Shown here in pieces: positions 1 to 10,104 of a DNA stretch of 64,000 bases. The stretch lies in contig NC_087066.1 of NCBI RefSeq assembly GCF_963678635.1, positions 15,173,949-15,237,948 on the forward strand, in the 5' to 3' direction. How positions within the stretch are numbered: the first letter of the stretch is position 1; every line of letters starts with the position of its first letter. Both the position numbers and the translations under genes were made by a program. The stretch comes from Symsagittifera roscoffensis. Lineage: Eukaryota; Xenacoelomorpha; Acoela; Convolutidae. The notes under the pieces were generated by a model that saw only the letters and a list, made by a program, of their open reading frames with translations, was not told the DNA's origin and ran no database searches.

Positions 1-2422
1 TTTTCGAACGTTTTTGTCGGAGGAGCGCTATATAAGGAGCCCAAAACTATATTATTTTTATAGTAAAATTATCAATTTTTGACCTAAATTGGTGATTTTT
101 ATACCTAACGAACGTTACTTGATTGCTTTACTTGCTCGAAAATAGACGAAAAATCAAAATTTTCAAACGTGATTTTCTCACAATGGAAACTTTTTATTGA
201 AAACTTTCATCTCGTTCGAATCACGACTGAGAGGATTTAAAAGATATATCGCTCAACCCAGTCCAGTGATTACTTGTGGTTCCTGAAAAAAAATTTAAAA
301 AAATTGAAATACGCCAGTATACAAAGCCCCCCCCCCCCCCCGTTTTCAATAGTCGACAAAAAATTTCAAAGCAAGTATATCAATTTAAAAAACATTTTCA
401 AAAATTTTTGCTATTTTAAACGGACAAATTTATTCACTTAGCATGTTGGCATCCTGAAATCTTGGGTTTATCATGTGGCTTTGTCGGCTTAAAGGTCCAT
501 TTGCTGTTTCAATAGATTTCAGCCAATTACGATTCGTATGCTGAGATTTAAAAGTCAGCGAGTTCCGAGTGATTTCAATTTGGATAGGAAACAATTGTTT
601 TGAACTTACAATGAAACTTTAACACAGGTACAACCGGAACTGCACCCCCAAAACTGCTTGGTACCTTTTGAAATTCCATTGATTGGGTTGATCAGCGCCA
701 TCTTGATTACCCTTTCACTTTTCAGTGCCAGAATCGCAACTGAAAGTGGCTTGCATCACCCAAACGAAGTTGGTGGCATACTAAAAAATTTTTCCAAAAG
801 CAAAAGCTAGCTTTTTAAAGATCTTTGAACGGTACTAAAGCTCTCCTAAATCACTAGCCAGAACGTAAGGAATAAGCTAGTGCAATTTTTAGAGAAGTTG
901 AAGTTTCACGAAGTTTAAATAACTAATAGAAATTCGAGTTTCTAAGCAGAAATCCTATCATCTTCGAACGATAAGAATACTTCATCAGTTTTGGTTTTAT
1001 TCCTCCAGAAAATCCAATTATAACTAAAATACAGTTGGAAAAAAGTTAATTATTGCAAGCAAACTGAAAAAAATCTGTTTTCTTTTTAAAAAACGATCAA
1101 GTTTTGAATTAAAACTCAAAGCAAAAGGAGATGGCTTCAAAGCTCTTATAATTTCATATAATATTTATGATTGTCCTTTTTACAAAAACTAATTCAATTT
1201 GAGAAAACTGGATCAATAGGTGAAGTTTTTATTCCACTAGAAAATCTGAAAATTATAATTATTTTTCAAAATTTGAAGTCGATCAGGGTTTTAGTGACTT
1301 TTTCACTTTGTAGCCAAGGAAATCAACTTCAAAAAAAAATTGAAGTCCAATCGCGAAAAATCAAATTTCAGTGTGAAGAAACTATAAGACTTATCATGGA
1401 CAAAAAAGTCAACTGATAATCGGAAAAACGTCGATGAACCAAGGAAACAGAAATGAAAAACATGTCAACTACTTTCTAAATCTGAATGTAAGAAACCCTG
1501 GCCTTAAAGCTCTTTAGTTTTCAAGAAAAAATTATGATTGACTTTTTTGATAAGATTAATTCAATTTTAGAAAACTGGGCCACACCGTATAGTTTTACTT
1601 CCGCTGGTAAATCCGAAAGTTAAAATCCACTTTCGAAATTAGAAGTTGATCAGGTTTTTATGACTTTTACACTAGGGCTCTTCGATAGTTGAGTTTGATT
1701 TCCTTTTAACAAAACAAAAGAACTCAACTTAAAACGACATCAATTGACAAACAGCGAAAAATCAAATATGAGCGTGAACAACTTAAAGCCTTTTCCTGAG
1801 AAAAAAAATATTATGACTTACATTAGTCTTTACAAGGTGAATCGACCCTGTAAAACTAGTCTTTTTTGAAACTAAATATCATTCAACTTTTTCCACATCA
1901 GTTGCATCCTTGTTATTGGAAAACGTAACGTTCTTTCAATACAGTAATTTAATTCATATTGACATAAAAAAAAACGAAATCCAAACCGCAAAAAAATCAA
2001 ACTGTGTCAATTGAAACTGATTGTAAAACTTTTAGTGCATATGAAGCTACAAAATATTTTTTACTCCACTTTACGATTGATTTTGTGCATGGTGCTAATA
2101 CTTATTTCTTGTGAGTGATCGCACAAAACAATGTAAGCAAAACCCACTGAACTCAAACAATCTTTACTTGTATCATTTTCTTTCTATAACGTTGTGGCAG
2201 CTAATCCCTTATGCAAATTACAAAGATACGAGCGGTTCAGCTCATAACAGAGAACAACTATAGTGCCCTTGTTTCAAGATCTATATGCATTATTTTTTCG
2301 GGACTGGGCAGTGTTATTTCACCCGAAAGCTACGATTAGGCATCATGGTACTCCCCCTTTCAAAAATTAAAAACGACACTCAATTCCATTTGACAATTTT
2401 TTCGGCGACAGATTATACAATT
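1..2422. other. Intergenic AT-rich DNA downstream of RPF2
   Basis: No conserved coding region is visible. The stretch is AT-rich with a C15 homopolymer at 327-341 and a degenerate direct repeat (listed separately). A short plus-strand reading frame at 2041-2110 looks like a signal-peptide exon followed by a GTGAGT donor, but has no visible partner exon. The RPF2 transcript must end here; I see no clear AATAAA on the minus strand. Confidence 0.6.
1120..1860. repeat. Degenerate tandem duplication, unit about 370 bp
   Basis: About 1128-1330 and 1500-1680 are recognisably the same sequence: both run AAAGCTCTT, a TTATGATTG block, AATTCAATTT-AGAAAACTGG, a GATCAGG block and a final ACTTTTTCAC or ACTTTTACAC. 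A weaker third unit may begin near 1790. The units are diverged and do not support a protein. Confidence 0.6.
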
Positions 2423-3376
2423 TTACTCATGGTCAATATTTTCAGTTTTCATATCCAGTTTTTCTCTGATTTCAGCTGGCAACCCGGCATTTGACTCTTC
2501 CAGATGTCTATACCTCTTCACCTTTCTCAACTGCAGTTGACTGAAATCTTGTTTCTCCATGTGAACCCTGCCCATCTGAGAGTTGAACTCGTCCATCGAT
2601 ATATTCTTGCGTTTCGAGGGCATCAACTCTTTAGGCTTCCTCAGACTCTCTTGATAGAGGTCATCTGTAGCAAGTTGTGACCTTGCAACTTTCAAGGTCA
2701 CTTGAGGTCCTATTTCGACCAAATCTACGCGTGGTGCGCTGTCTTTTGCTACGCCGCTTTTCGCCAACTTGATTGCATATGGCATCATTTGAATCGAATC
2801 ACCAATTAAGAAGAAAGAAATTACACTTTTCACTCCCTGCAATGAAAACTTATCAGTTACAATTCCTCGGAAATAATCGACGAAAAAACTTCTGATTCGA
2901 GAAGTCAGCTTTGATTTTTCGAAATCATCTCCGGCGAAAACAAGCAGCGGTTTGTTTCCTCTTCCCTCGGGTAAATTTCCGAGAAAATTTGAAACTGGTT
3001 TGAGGTCTTCAACTAAAAACTCAAACATATCCAAAATATTCCCGTTGTAAAGTCGACCACAAATCAACGCGTTTGGTTTCTTTTTCGAATGCCTGGAAAG
3101 TGAAAATAAAGATGCGTCATTTTTGCGACAAAACTTTTCAACTGGAGTTGGGTCTTCAAAAGGCAACAATTCCTGCTTCATTTTACCGTAAAATACTGCA
3201 TGCGGTTTTTTCAGGTGGTGCAAATCCGCTAACAGCTCGGAGCTTTTTGTACACGTAGACGCACACCGGAAGAACAAAGAAAACTTCTCGTTTTCAACTA
3301 TTTTCGGTTCACGATTCAGTAGGAACTTTCGTCCCTTGTGGCTTTTCGGTTTTTCTATGCGACGCAAAGGAGCCAT
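2423..3376 (-). CDS. RPF2: Ribosome production factor 2 (Brix domain), single exon
   Basis: The 317-residue intronless protein aligns in my recognition over its whole length with eukaryotic RPF2, which with RRS1 delivers the 5S RNP (5S rRNA, RPL5, RPL11) to pre-60S particles in the nucleolus. Family landmarks seen in order: the N-terminal KPKSHKGRKFL stretch, LHHLKKPHAVFYGK, KKPNALICGRLY, LLVFAGDDFE, FFVDYFRGIVTD, the C-terminal Brix signature VEIGPQVTLKVARSQLATDDLY, and a basic tail with KKNISMDEFNSQMGRVHMEKQD. The length is close to the usual ~306-residue animal protein. The ATG at 3374-3376 was chosen because it starts the conserved region; codons further upstream run through a splice acceptor (TTTTCAG, 8 nt before the ATG). 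The stop is TAA at 2423-2425. It lies 470 bp downstream of RPN5 on the same strand, so the two could be co-transcribed. Confidence 0.95.
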   Translation of the reverse strand: MAPLRRIEKPKSHKGRKFLLNREPKIVENEKFSLFFRCASTCTKSSELLADLHHLKKPHAVFYGKMKQELLPFEDPTPVEKFCRKNDASLFSLSRHSKKKPNALICGRLYNGNILDMFEFLVEDLKPVSNFLGNLPEGRGNKPLLVFAGDDFEKSKLTSRIRSFFVDYFRGIVTDKFSLQGVKSVISFFLIGDSIQMMPYAIKLAKSGVAKDSAPRVDLVEIGPQVTLKVARSQLATDDLYQESLRKPKELMPSKRKNISMDEFNSQMGRVHMEKQDFSQLQLRKVKRYRHLEESNAGLPAEIREKLDMKTENIDHE

Positions 3377-3384
3377 TTGATACT

Positions 3385-3397
3385 CTGAAAACAATTT
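3385..3397 (-). promoter_or_regulatory. 3' splice acceptor 8 nt upstream of the RPF2 ATG
   Basis: On the minus strand the sequence reads a T-rich tract then TTTTCAG, followed by AGTATCAA and the start codon. A 5'UTR intron or a trans-spliced leader would explain it. RPN5 has the same geometry, 8 nt between AG and ATG, which favours trans-splicing; no leader RNA gene was found to prove it. Confidence 0.6.
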
Positions 3398-3846
3398 AAA
3401 GGCTTATTCAATTTCTTCTTTCTATTGCGTAACTACCCCGCTATTTTTCAGAGGACAATTTTTAGCTTGAAACCACTTACTGTAACGCATTTAAAACTCA
3501 ATTATCTCTTTTGAAGCTATCCTTTTCCGGTAAATTTCTAGACTGATTGAACGATTATACTCCTGATTTGAAATTTCCAAGCATGTATTCTTTTTTGTAT
3601 AAACGTGCTTGCAAAACACTTAAGTGCTGCAATCAGAACACACTATTCAACTCAGTTAAAAACAGGTCTCTTGGTGTTAAATTCAATTAAGTACATGTCA
3701 TGTTACATTCCTATCAATATCGGCATCAAGGTAACATGCGTTTACAAATTAAAACAAATTAACCGGAATAACTCAATCACTGATGGAAAAAATGAATCCT
3801 TCAAAACTACACCCCAACTACTGATAACGACAATGACGTCATTATA
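3398..3846 (-). other. Intercistronic region between RPN5 and RPF2
   Basis: About 450 bp of AT-rich DNA between the RPN5 stop and the RPF2 acceptor. I see no conserved coding sequence and no obvious polyadenylation hexamer on the minus strand. It could be an operon spacer or a compact 3'UTR plus promoter. Confidence 0.5.
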
Positions 3847-4532
3847 CTACCGAGCTGCTACGCCTTTCGCATTTGCGTATTTATGGACCATGAATTCCTT
3901 GTCAATCAAGTGGGATGTATGGCTCATCAGGTTCATTAGGCCATTAATGGACACAGCCCAGTCGTCCAGAACTTTTGCCGCGTCTCTCGGTTTCTTGAAA
4001 CTCACTATGTTCGTCAGTCCATCAATTCTGGCGTATATCATTTCTTTGAACACCAGCTTTGATATGCAGATTTCCACCTCCTCTGGCGGTAAATCCAGAA
4101 GAATGGACATTCTTTCCAGTTTAACTCTGGTATAATACTCAGTCATCACTCTAATATTGTGTTCAACTACTCTTTCCTTAAGGCACTTCCAGGCTTTCTC
4201 GCCTTCTTCCCCCGTGAAAACTTCCGGCGGAGGGTTCGACTTCGATCCAGCCCTGAGCTCATTACCATAGTTTGCCTCCAGGGCAGACCAGGAAATAATT
4301 TCTGAGGTCAAAAACAGCTTGAGCAAGTTGTGATACATTTTCATGGGCTCCTCTTTTAGGTTTTTGTCGAGGGAAACTCTGTTCATGAAATCGGCCTGTT
4401 CGTTTCCATACTCTGCCAGACAAATGAATAGCACGACTGACTTGAGTGCCATGAATTTGTCTGATTCGTTCGCTTTTATCATCGGTGTTTCATATACAGC
4501 GTGGAAGTGTTTGCAAATGTCCAGATGTGAGC
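3847..4532 (-). CDS. PSMD12: 26S proteasome lid subunit Rpn5/PSMD12, exon 2 (C-terminal half)
   Basis: This exon encodes the C-terminal 228 residues of Rpn5, a scaffold subunit of the 19S lid that contacts Rpn9, Rpn8 and Rpn11. It starts after a TTTCTTTCAG acceptor and completes a split Gly codon, then SHLDICKHFHAVYETP, which matches the conserved residues after HEG in other animals. The winged-helix PCI domain is visible: KSVVLFICLAEYGNEQAD, LKLFLTSEIISWSALEANYGNELR, then LKERVVEHNIRVMTEYYTRVKLERMSILLDLPPEEVE (written here as separate pieces of the same domain), and the terminal helices with WAVSINGLMNLMSHTSHLIDKE. The stop is TAG at 3847-3849. Joined to exon 1 it gives 459 residues, against about 456 in human, so the gene is complete in two exons. 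Confidence 0.96.
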
Positions 4533-6147
4533 CTGAAAGAAAAAAATTTCATAATTGAGCCAAAAAAAAAAGAATTCACCCTCTTTTAATTCAAAGTTAT
4601 TTTACACCGAGACAAGAGTAACCTCTGCTAGCCAACAATCAAAAAAATCTTAATTGGTAAAGAATGCAAAGCTGGTTGTTACGTGAAAAATGTTGGTTTC
4701 AAGATGTTTTTGTTTAAATGTATTGTGTTTAAGCAGACTCAAAGATGCAATTCTCGTACAAAACGACAGATTCAAACACAAGAAAGCTCTGCTTTGCAAA
4801 CACTCGCAAGAGCATGACCAAAAAGCAGCTCTATCAAGTGAAATAAGAAAAAGTAGAAATAAGCCTCAATTGAGCAAAAACTCGGCAACGTGTAAGATTC
4901 GAATTTGCGGCCTTGCATTTTAGAGACTAACCACCCAGCCACAGATGCTTAAATTTACCAAAAACTAGCCAATAATAACAAAGCTACCTGTGCTAATAAA
5001 TTGTCAATTCGATGCAGCAAAAGGGGTACCAAATACAAAAAGACACAATTTTGCATGTATTAAAATGAAAAACACAAAGCAAATTATGTATGAATTAGGC
5101 AATTCAAAAAAAATGCGAGATAAATTGAGTTGGAAAATTTCTGAAATCGAGTTTTTATCATTGTACTGCTGTTTAAAACAAATAACTTTTTTCGGTTCAT
5201 TTGATGAATTAAACATGCATCAACTGTGTTAATTTTTCACTTATAAACTGTTAAATCACATACGATAGCATACAGCTAACAGCAGCCTACCGTTCAAAGT
5301 GCCACCAAAAATAGCACTTTTAATTCCGATTTAGGTTGGAAAAAAAAGAAGGTTCGTACCAATACAATCGCTTCGCAAGTGGAAAAAAAGCCGTTTTGCA
5401 CGTCTGTGCTCATTATTGAACTGACTGTCCTCCTAGACCACCTAGTGCGCGAAGATTTAAGTGACATCACTTACAAAAAAAACACGGAAACTCTGTAATT
5501 TGATATATAATAACAAATAGTATTCAAAATTTAAAGGCAGTGTAGAAACTAAATACTTTTCGTACACAGACAATAGTTACTAATCTTGCACAAAGACATC
5601 AATCATTAGAGAAAAGTTAGATGATTTCCGAGATAAATTTCCGTACCAAACTTGGATTGAGTCTTTTTTAAATTGGTTCAGAAACAATGTTTGGTGAGTT
5701 TTTTTTATTTGAAATTACACTTGCGAACTTAATTGGTTATTACTATGCATTAAAATACCTTTCCCAAAAACAGTTTTTTTTGCGTATTGGCTGTTAGAGA
5801 AAACGATGAGAACTATTTTCTAGATATCTCATTCAAATACGATTTTCCTTTTGGTAAACCGAGCATAGCATAGTCGTTTTTGTGAAAATGTCCGCACCAC
5901 ACTCCTCTATCGGCACGCTACTGGTCGAGCTACAAAAAAAAACAGACAAATTTTGCATCACTTTTGAAAGTCCGCACTGCCAAACATCTTTAGCATGCGC
6001 CGGATAACCAGTATTTGCTGTTGCTGGTAAGTAAATTTTACTCTTTGTAGAAAATTTTTATTTTGTAATGCAATGAGAAAACCAAGTTTATTACAACGTT
6101 GGGAAATTGAAATTTTGAGATACTTCACCTTAAGTTTTCTATAAAAA

Positions 6148-7225
6148 AACGTATTCACATCTTGAAAACTACAAAAATTGAGCTGTCTTTTTGATGGCAA
6201 TATTCGCAATCTTTGAAAAAACACAACTACAGGGTTGGGAATTTCACTGTAACAAATTATTTAGTAAACAAATCACAAAAATCGTCGTATCTCTTAAACA
6301 AAATTGATTTGTGTATTCTCAATTGGCGGCCAAATTTGCAACCCCTGCAATTACTCTGACAGCCCCCAACTTCAAACTTTGAACAGCAAACTTGGAAATT
6401 CAAACTTAAAAAAAAATAATTTAATTTTCATGAAAATTTTTCTGAAAAAAATCACAAAAAACTTCATATCTGGAAAATTACAAGGATTTGAGCAGTCAAA
6501 TTAGGAGGCAAAACTCGCAACTTCTGGGAGTACCCTGGCAGAGCCTCACTACACAGATAAAAACTTTAAGTTTTGTGAAATTTTTTCATACCTTGGTTTT
6601 CTGAAAAAATTTGAAAAAAAAAAACCTAAAAAACGTCATATCTCGAAAACTATAAAAATTTGAGCAACCAAGTTCAGAGGCAAGACTCGCAACCCTTGAG
6701 AGTTCCCTCACAGATTCCAATAACAAGATTGAGATGTTGAAAACATTTGGAATTTTTTAACATTTAAGTTTTTTTTGAAAACTTCGGAGAAAATCATAAA
6801 AACGTCATACCTTGAAAACTACTAGGATTTGAGCCGCCCTAATCAGAGGCAAGATTTGAAACCCTTGAGAGTACCCTCACAATATCCAACAACAGGATTG
6901 AGATCTCCAACGTTTTGGGAATTTTTGAAATCTAAGTTTTTGATAAATTTTTGAAAAAATCATCAAAAACGTCATATCTCGAAAACTACAAGGATTTGAG
7001 AAGTGACAATTGGAGGCAATATTTGCAACTCCTGAGAGTACCCTGACCGCACGCAACTACAGGGTGAGAATTTCAAAAATTGAGAAATTGTTTTTAATTA
7101 AATTTTCTAGAACATTTTGAAAAATCTCGAAAATTGCCTATCTCGTAAACTAAAAGGATTTGGTTATTCATATATGGAGGCCAGAATCGCAAAACCTGGG
7201 AAAACTCTGACAATATCCAACTATT
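6148..7225. repeat. Degenerate ~170-bp satellite, about seven units
   Basis: Seven units recur at roughly 6148, 6283, 6455, 6632, 6802, 6972 and 7130. Each begins near CGTCATATCTCGAAAACTA, continues AAGGATTTGAG, a GGAGGCAA block, CTCGCAACCCTTGAGAG and TACCCTCACAATATCCAAC, then an AT-rich tail. Most spacings are 158-177 bp. Divergence between units is substantial, so the array is old. It lies entirely within the RPN5 intron. Confidence 0.8.
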
Positions 7226-7499
7226 GGGTTGCTAATTTCAAACTTGAAGAAATAAACACTGAATTTAAACTGAAAATCGAAAAGAAAAACCTTAACCATT
7301 GCAATATAGACAACAAAAGAGAACTAAGAGGCAGTGAAGATGTACAAAACAAAGGTACCAGATAGATTCTTAACTCCTCGGCTATCCCTTTAAAATCAAC
7401 GACTGCAAAAAATTTGATTATAACCTCTTTCACAATTATACGAACTCCATTTCGTCCACTAAGTTGCTAACAACAACTACGATTGTTTTGTTTACGATC

Positions 7500-7880
7500 A
7501 CGTTATGCCCTGCACTAAAAATTCCTTCCAGACCCGACAAGTGTCCAGAAACGCGTTCGATATCTCAAAGCTGAAAAAACAAAAGACGAAGAACAATTTC
7601 TGGTACCGAATACCTTTTCAGGTAAACAAATTGTCAGCTTTTCTTGGATTCGACCTGATAACGATGGATTACAAAAATTTGAAAGAAAAACTGACTGAAT
7701 TATACTGGCAATTCTTCTATGAAAAATTTACTGAGAGCGATTAATGTACTTGGCGAATCAACTGTGCTTGCGACTGCTGCTTAAACTCGAAAAACTTTGA
7801 CATCAGATAAAAATGTTAAAACTCGGAACTTGATTTAGCCCTTGGATTTTGTTCCTAAATTCTGTATTATTATTATTATA
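7500..7880 (+). pseudogene. 3' fragment of a LINE related to the 9.7-12.3 kb element
   Basis: The frame at 7505-7744 encodes KTKNNFWYRIPF..NLKEKLTELYWQFFYEKF, matching the C-terminus of the LINE RT protein downstream (KSKSNFWHRTPI..RLKSSLKNVFWINFISKY). The following bases also match: a TWRIN-type block, AACTCGAAAAACTTTGA, TAGCCCTTGGATTTTG, and a terminal (TTA)n tract ending near 7880. Only the last ~380 bp survives, as expected for a severely 5'-truncated insertion. It differs clearly from the longer copy, so it belongs to an older or sister subfamily. Confidence 0.85.
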
Positions 7881-8489
7881 CTAACTACTCAGCCACGGAC
7901 TCTTAATAAACCACAAACACTGGCCATAAATAATGCAGAGAACAGAGGATATGAAATTTCCAATGCTACAGATTGTGATTAAAGCAAAAGAGCTAGCAAA
8001 TAAGTGGACACTTTTAACGAACACTTTCATTTGCGAATTAGGTTAGAAAAAAAGGTTCGTACTAACACACTAATGCTCACAAGCTGGCTAGTGTAAACAT
8101 GAAAATCGTGTAACCTGCTATTAACTAGTTTTTTTAAACCAAAATCAGGGAAACGAAAAGACCGAATCAGTATTATAACTCAATATGTTTACGCTCCGCT
8201 TGTGTGTAATTACAATCTCAACGAAGCATCGTTTTTCAGCACTTGAATCAAAAATACGCAAACAATTAATTCATTACTTGAATCCAGAAAACGAGAAACT
8301 CAATATTGATCAGCAAACACTAAGTTTTCTTTCAATAGAAGAACAATTTTGCCATTGACTGGGTTTAAGAGGTGTACTGAAGTTCGGGTACAAAATGCGA
8401 TAAAAGTAACAATTCACACTCCTTTCAGGTGCCTTGGAAGTACTTAATGACTCTCCAATAACTTACGAAACTATTTTGATTCCACAAAC

Positions 8490-9183
8490 CTTCATGTTTG
8501 TCCAGTCTTATCATTAGCCGATAAAAGCGAAGCTTCAGGTCATGAGTTTCTTCATCTTCAAAATAACGAGTTGACACTTTTTTGCTGATTATTTGGGCAC
8601 GGATGAAGTCATTATTATCCAAACAAAATCTCATCTGTTCAAGAATGAAGTTGACTTTCTCGCGTCTGTCCATCGTGTTGTATGTTTCAACTTGGAGTTC
8701 AATCATCAATTTGACAGCTTCCTCCAGTTGTCCATGAGATTCTTTGTGGTCAGCTAAAATTTTGGTAAGTCGCGCTCGCTCATTTTCAACGTAAATTTTT
8801 CCCTCGCAAACGCTTCTTAAAGTCTCGATTAGCTTAAATTTGATGGTTTCATCAGCAAGCTCTTCAACGAACTTGCAACCCTCCTGTACCATCTTTGTAA
8901 CGGCTTGCCTGAGTTGACTTCGCTTTTTTGAGAGAGCAACTACTTGCTCACAAAGACTGTCGAATTGTTGGGCATCATACAATATCCTTACAATTGTTAC
9001 CAAAATCTTTTCTGTGCTGAAAACATCACAAGCAAGACGGGTCTGTTTTTCCATGGCGATCAATTTTTCAATTGATCCGTTAATATCTCCCTCTTTAGCC
9101 TGTGCAATAGCTTCTGGTATCAGTTTTTCAACTGTTCCAGAATAATCCACCTCCATTTTACGCACTTGCACTTCTGAATCCAT
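8490..9183 (-). CDS. PSMD12: 26S proteasome lid subunit Rpn5/PSMD12, exon 1 (N-terminal half)
   Basis: This exon encodes the first 231 residues of Rpn5 plus one base of a split Gly codon. Landmarks match the animal family: KMEVDYSGTVEKLIPEA, IEKLIAMEKQTRLACDV, VVALSKKRSQLRQAVTKMVQ, ETLRSVCEGKIYVENERARL, ELQVETYNTMDRREKVNFIL, EQMRFCLDNNDFIRAQIISK and FYRLMIRLDKHEG. These form the TPR-like helical repeats preceding the PCI domain in exon 2. The ATG at 9181-9183 was chosen because MDSEVQVRKMEVDYSG fits the family N-terminus; upstream in-frame codons cross a TTCTTTTCAG acceptor. The exon ends at 8490, donor GTTTGT. Confidence 0.96.
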
Positions 9184-9191
9184 GACAATGT

Positions 9192-9203
9192 CTGAAAAGA
9201 ACA
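9192..9203 (-). promoter_or_regulatory. 3' splice acceptor 8 nt upstream of the RPN5 ATG
   Basis: The minus strand reads TTCTTTTCAG, then ACATTGTC, then ATG. Spacing from AG to ATG is 8 nt, identical to RPF2. This is a candidate spliced-leader acceptor; a conventional 5'UTR intron is the alternative. Confidence 0.6.
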
Positions 9204-9690
9204 TAATCGAATGTTGCTTCAATGAGACAATTCCTCTGCTTTAACATGGAGGAACATCGGATTCCGTTACAAACCTCCATAACACTGTGATCCCAAAGAC
9301 AGATAAATATATATAATTTTATAATATTAATACCAAATTGTTGGCAGTATTTTTTCGGTCAACGAACTTGAACGAAGTTAATTAAACTAAAACTACTCAC
9401 TTTGATGTCCAATTTCATCCATTTAATGATTACCATACGTAAAACCAGTTCCTAAAAAATATTTAGCCTAAAATGCTGTAGTTTTTGAACGATCAAACTG
9501 CTCAAGGTCACCGACATTGCCAACAATTTGTCAATAACTATAAATCAGAAGGTCAGAAATTACCATGGTAACCGAAGTAACTTCACCAGTCTTTCATAAT
9601 TTCAACGAGTCAAAAAGCCATTGGTATTTGATAATTTAGGGAAACGTAAAAAAACGGATGAGCTCTTTTTTCGAATAAGCTGAGTAAAAA
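9204..9690. other. Region upstream of RPN5
   Basis: AT-rich DNA without a convincing gene. At about 9547-9575 it contains GAAGGTCAGAAATTACCATG followed by GTAACCGA, a short dispersed motif that reappears in diverged form near 12,390 and 33,275. Any RPN5 promoter or outron must be here. Confidence 0.5.
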
Positions 9691-9704
9691 GTTATTCCTG
9701 CGAC

Positions 9705-10001
9705 GTGAACATTCTCAGCAAGAAAAGTACATTAATATTGGTTGGTGACATCAACTTCGCTAATACGCATTGGCAAACCTTGCAATCAACCCAAAAACAC
9801 GAACAATTAGTACTGCAGACTGTTACTGATATGAACTTTCAACAGTTTATCGAACCCCCTCATGACCAATTAGATATTGTCCTTTGCAACAACCCGAAGA
9901 TTATTTTAAACACCACGATAGATAACCATCTCACACCAAGAAAGAGAATTATCAGACCACAACCCTTTTCTAATCACGATATCATCTCTTATACACAATG
10001 A
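9705..10001 (+). pseudogene. LINE endonuclease, C-terminal fragment
   Basis: The frame shows endonuclease/exonuclease/phosphatase landmarks: LILVGDINFANTHW (the GDxN metal/DNA-binding motif), a DQLDIVLCNNP block corresponding to LDLVLTN, and FSNHDIIS corresponding to the final SDH motif. The N-terminal two thirds are absent. The frame ends at TGA near 10,001, but another frame continues with IHNDEKATPIQHG..FLDFGVFSFNNVDWITLNKYI into the RT, so a single-base frameshift at about 9985 split what was one protein. The enzyme would nick target DNA to prime reverse transcription; this copy cannot. Confidence 0.8.
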
Positions 10002-10104
10002 CGAAAAAGCCACTCCCATACAACACGGATCCGGATCCGACTTTCTGGACTTTGGTGTCTTCTCATTTAACAACGTCGATTGGATTACTTTAAACAAATA
10101 CATT

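Larger units (their letters stand above)
4533..8489 (-). other. RPN5 intron (3,957 bp)
   Basis: The intron begins GTTTGT on the minus strand at 8489 and ends TTTCAG at 4533, splitting a Gly codon after its first base. A stronger-looking GTAAGT 27 nt into the intron was rejected because only the GTTTGT donor restores the conserved HEG-S-x-L-x-I-C-K-H sequence across the junction. The intron carries a degenerate ~170-bp satellite (about 6148-7225) and the 3' end of a LINE (about 7500-7880). I see no nested gene in 4533-6140 or 7890-8489. Confidence 0.9.

Noticed and set aside
8463-8480. Strong-looking GTAAGT donor inside the RPN5 open frame
   Set aside because: Using it would add LWNQNSF, which does not match the family, whereas the GTTTGT donor at 8489 joins HEG to SHLDICKH in phase and restores the conserved sequence.
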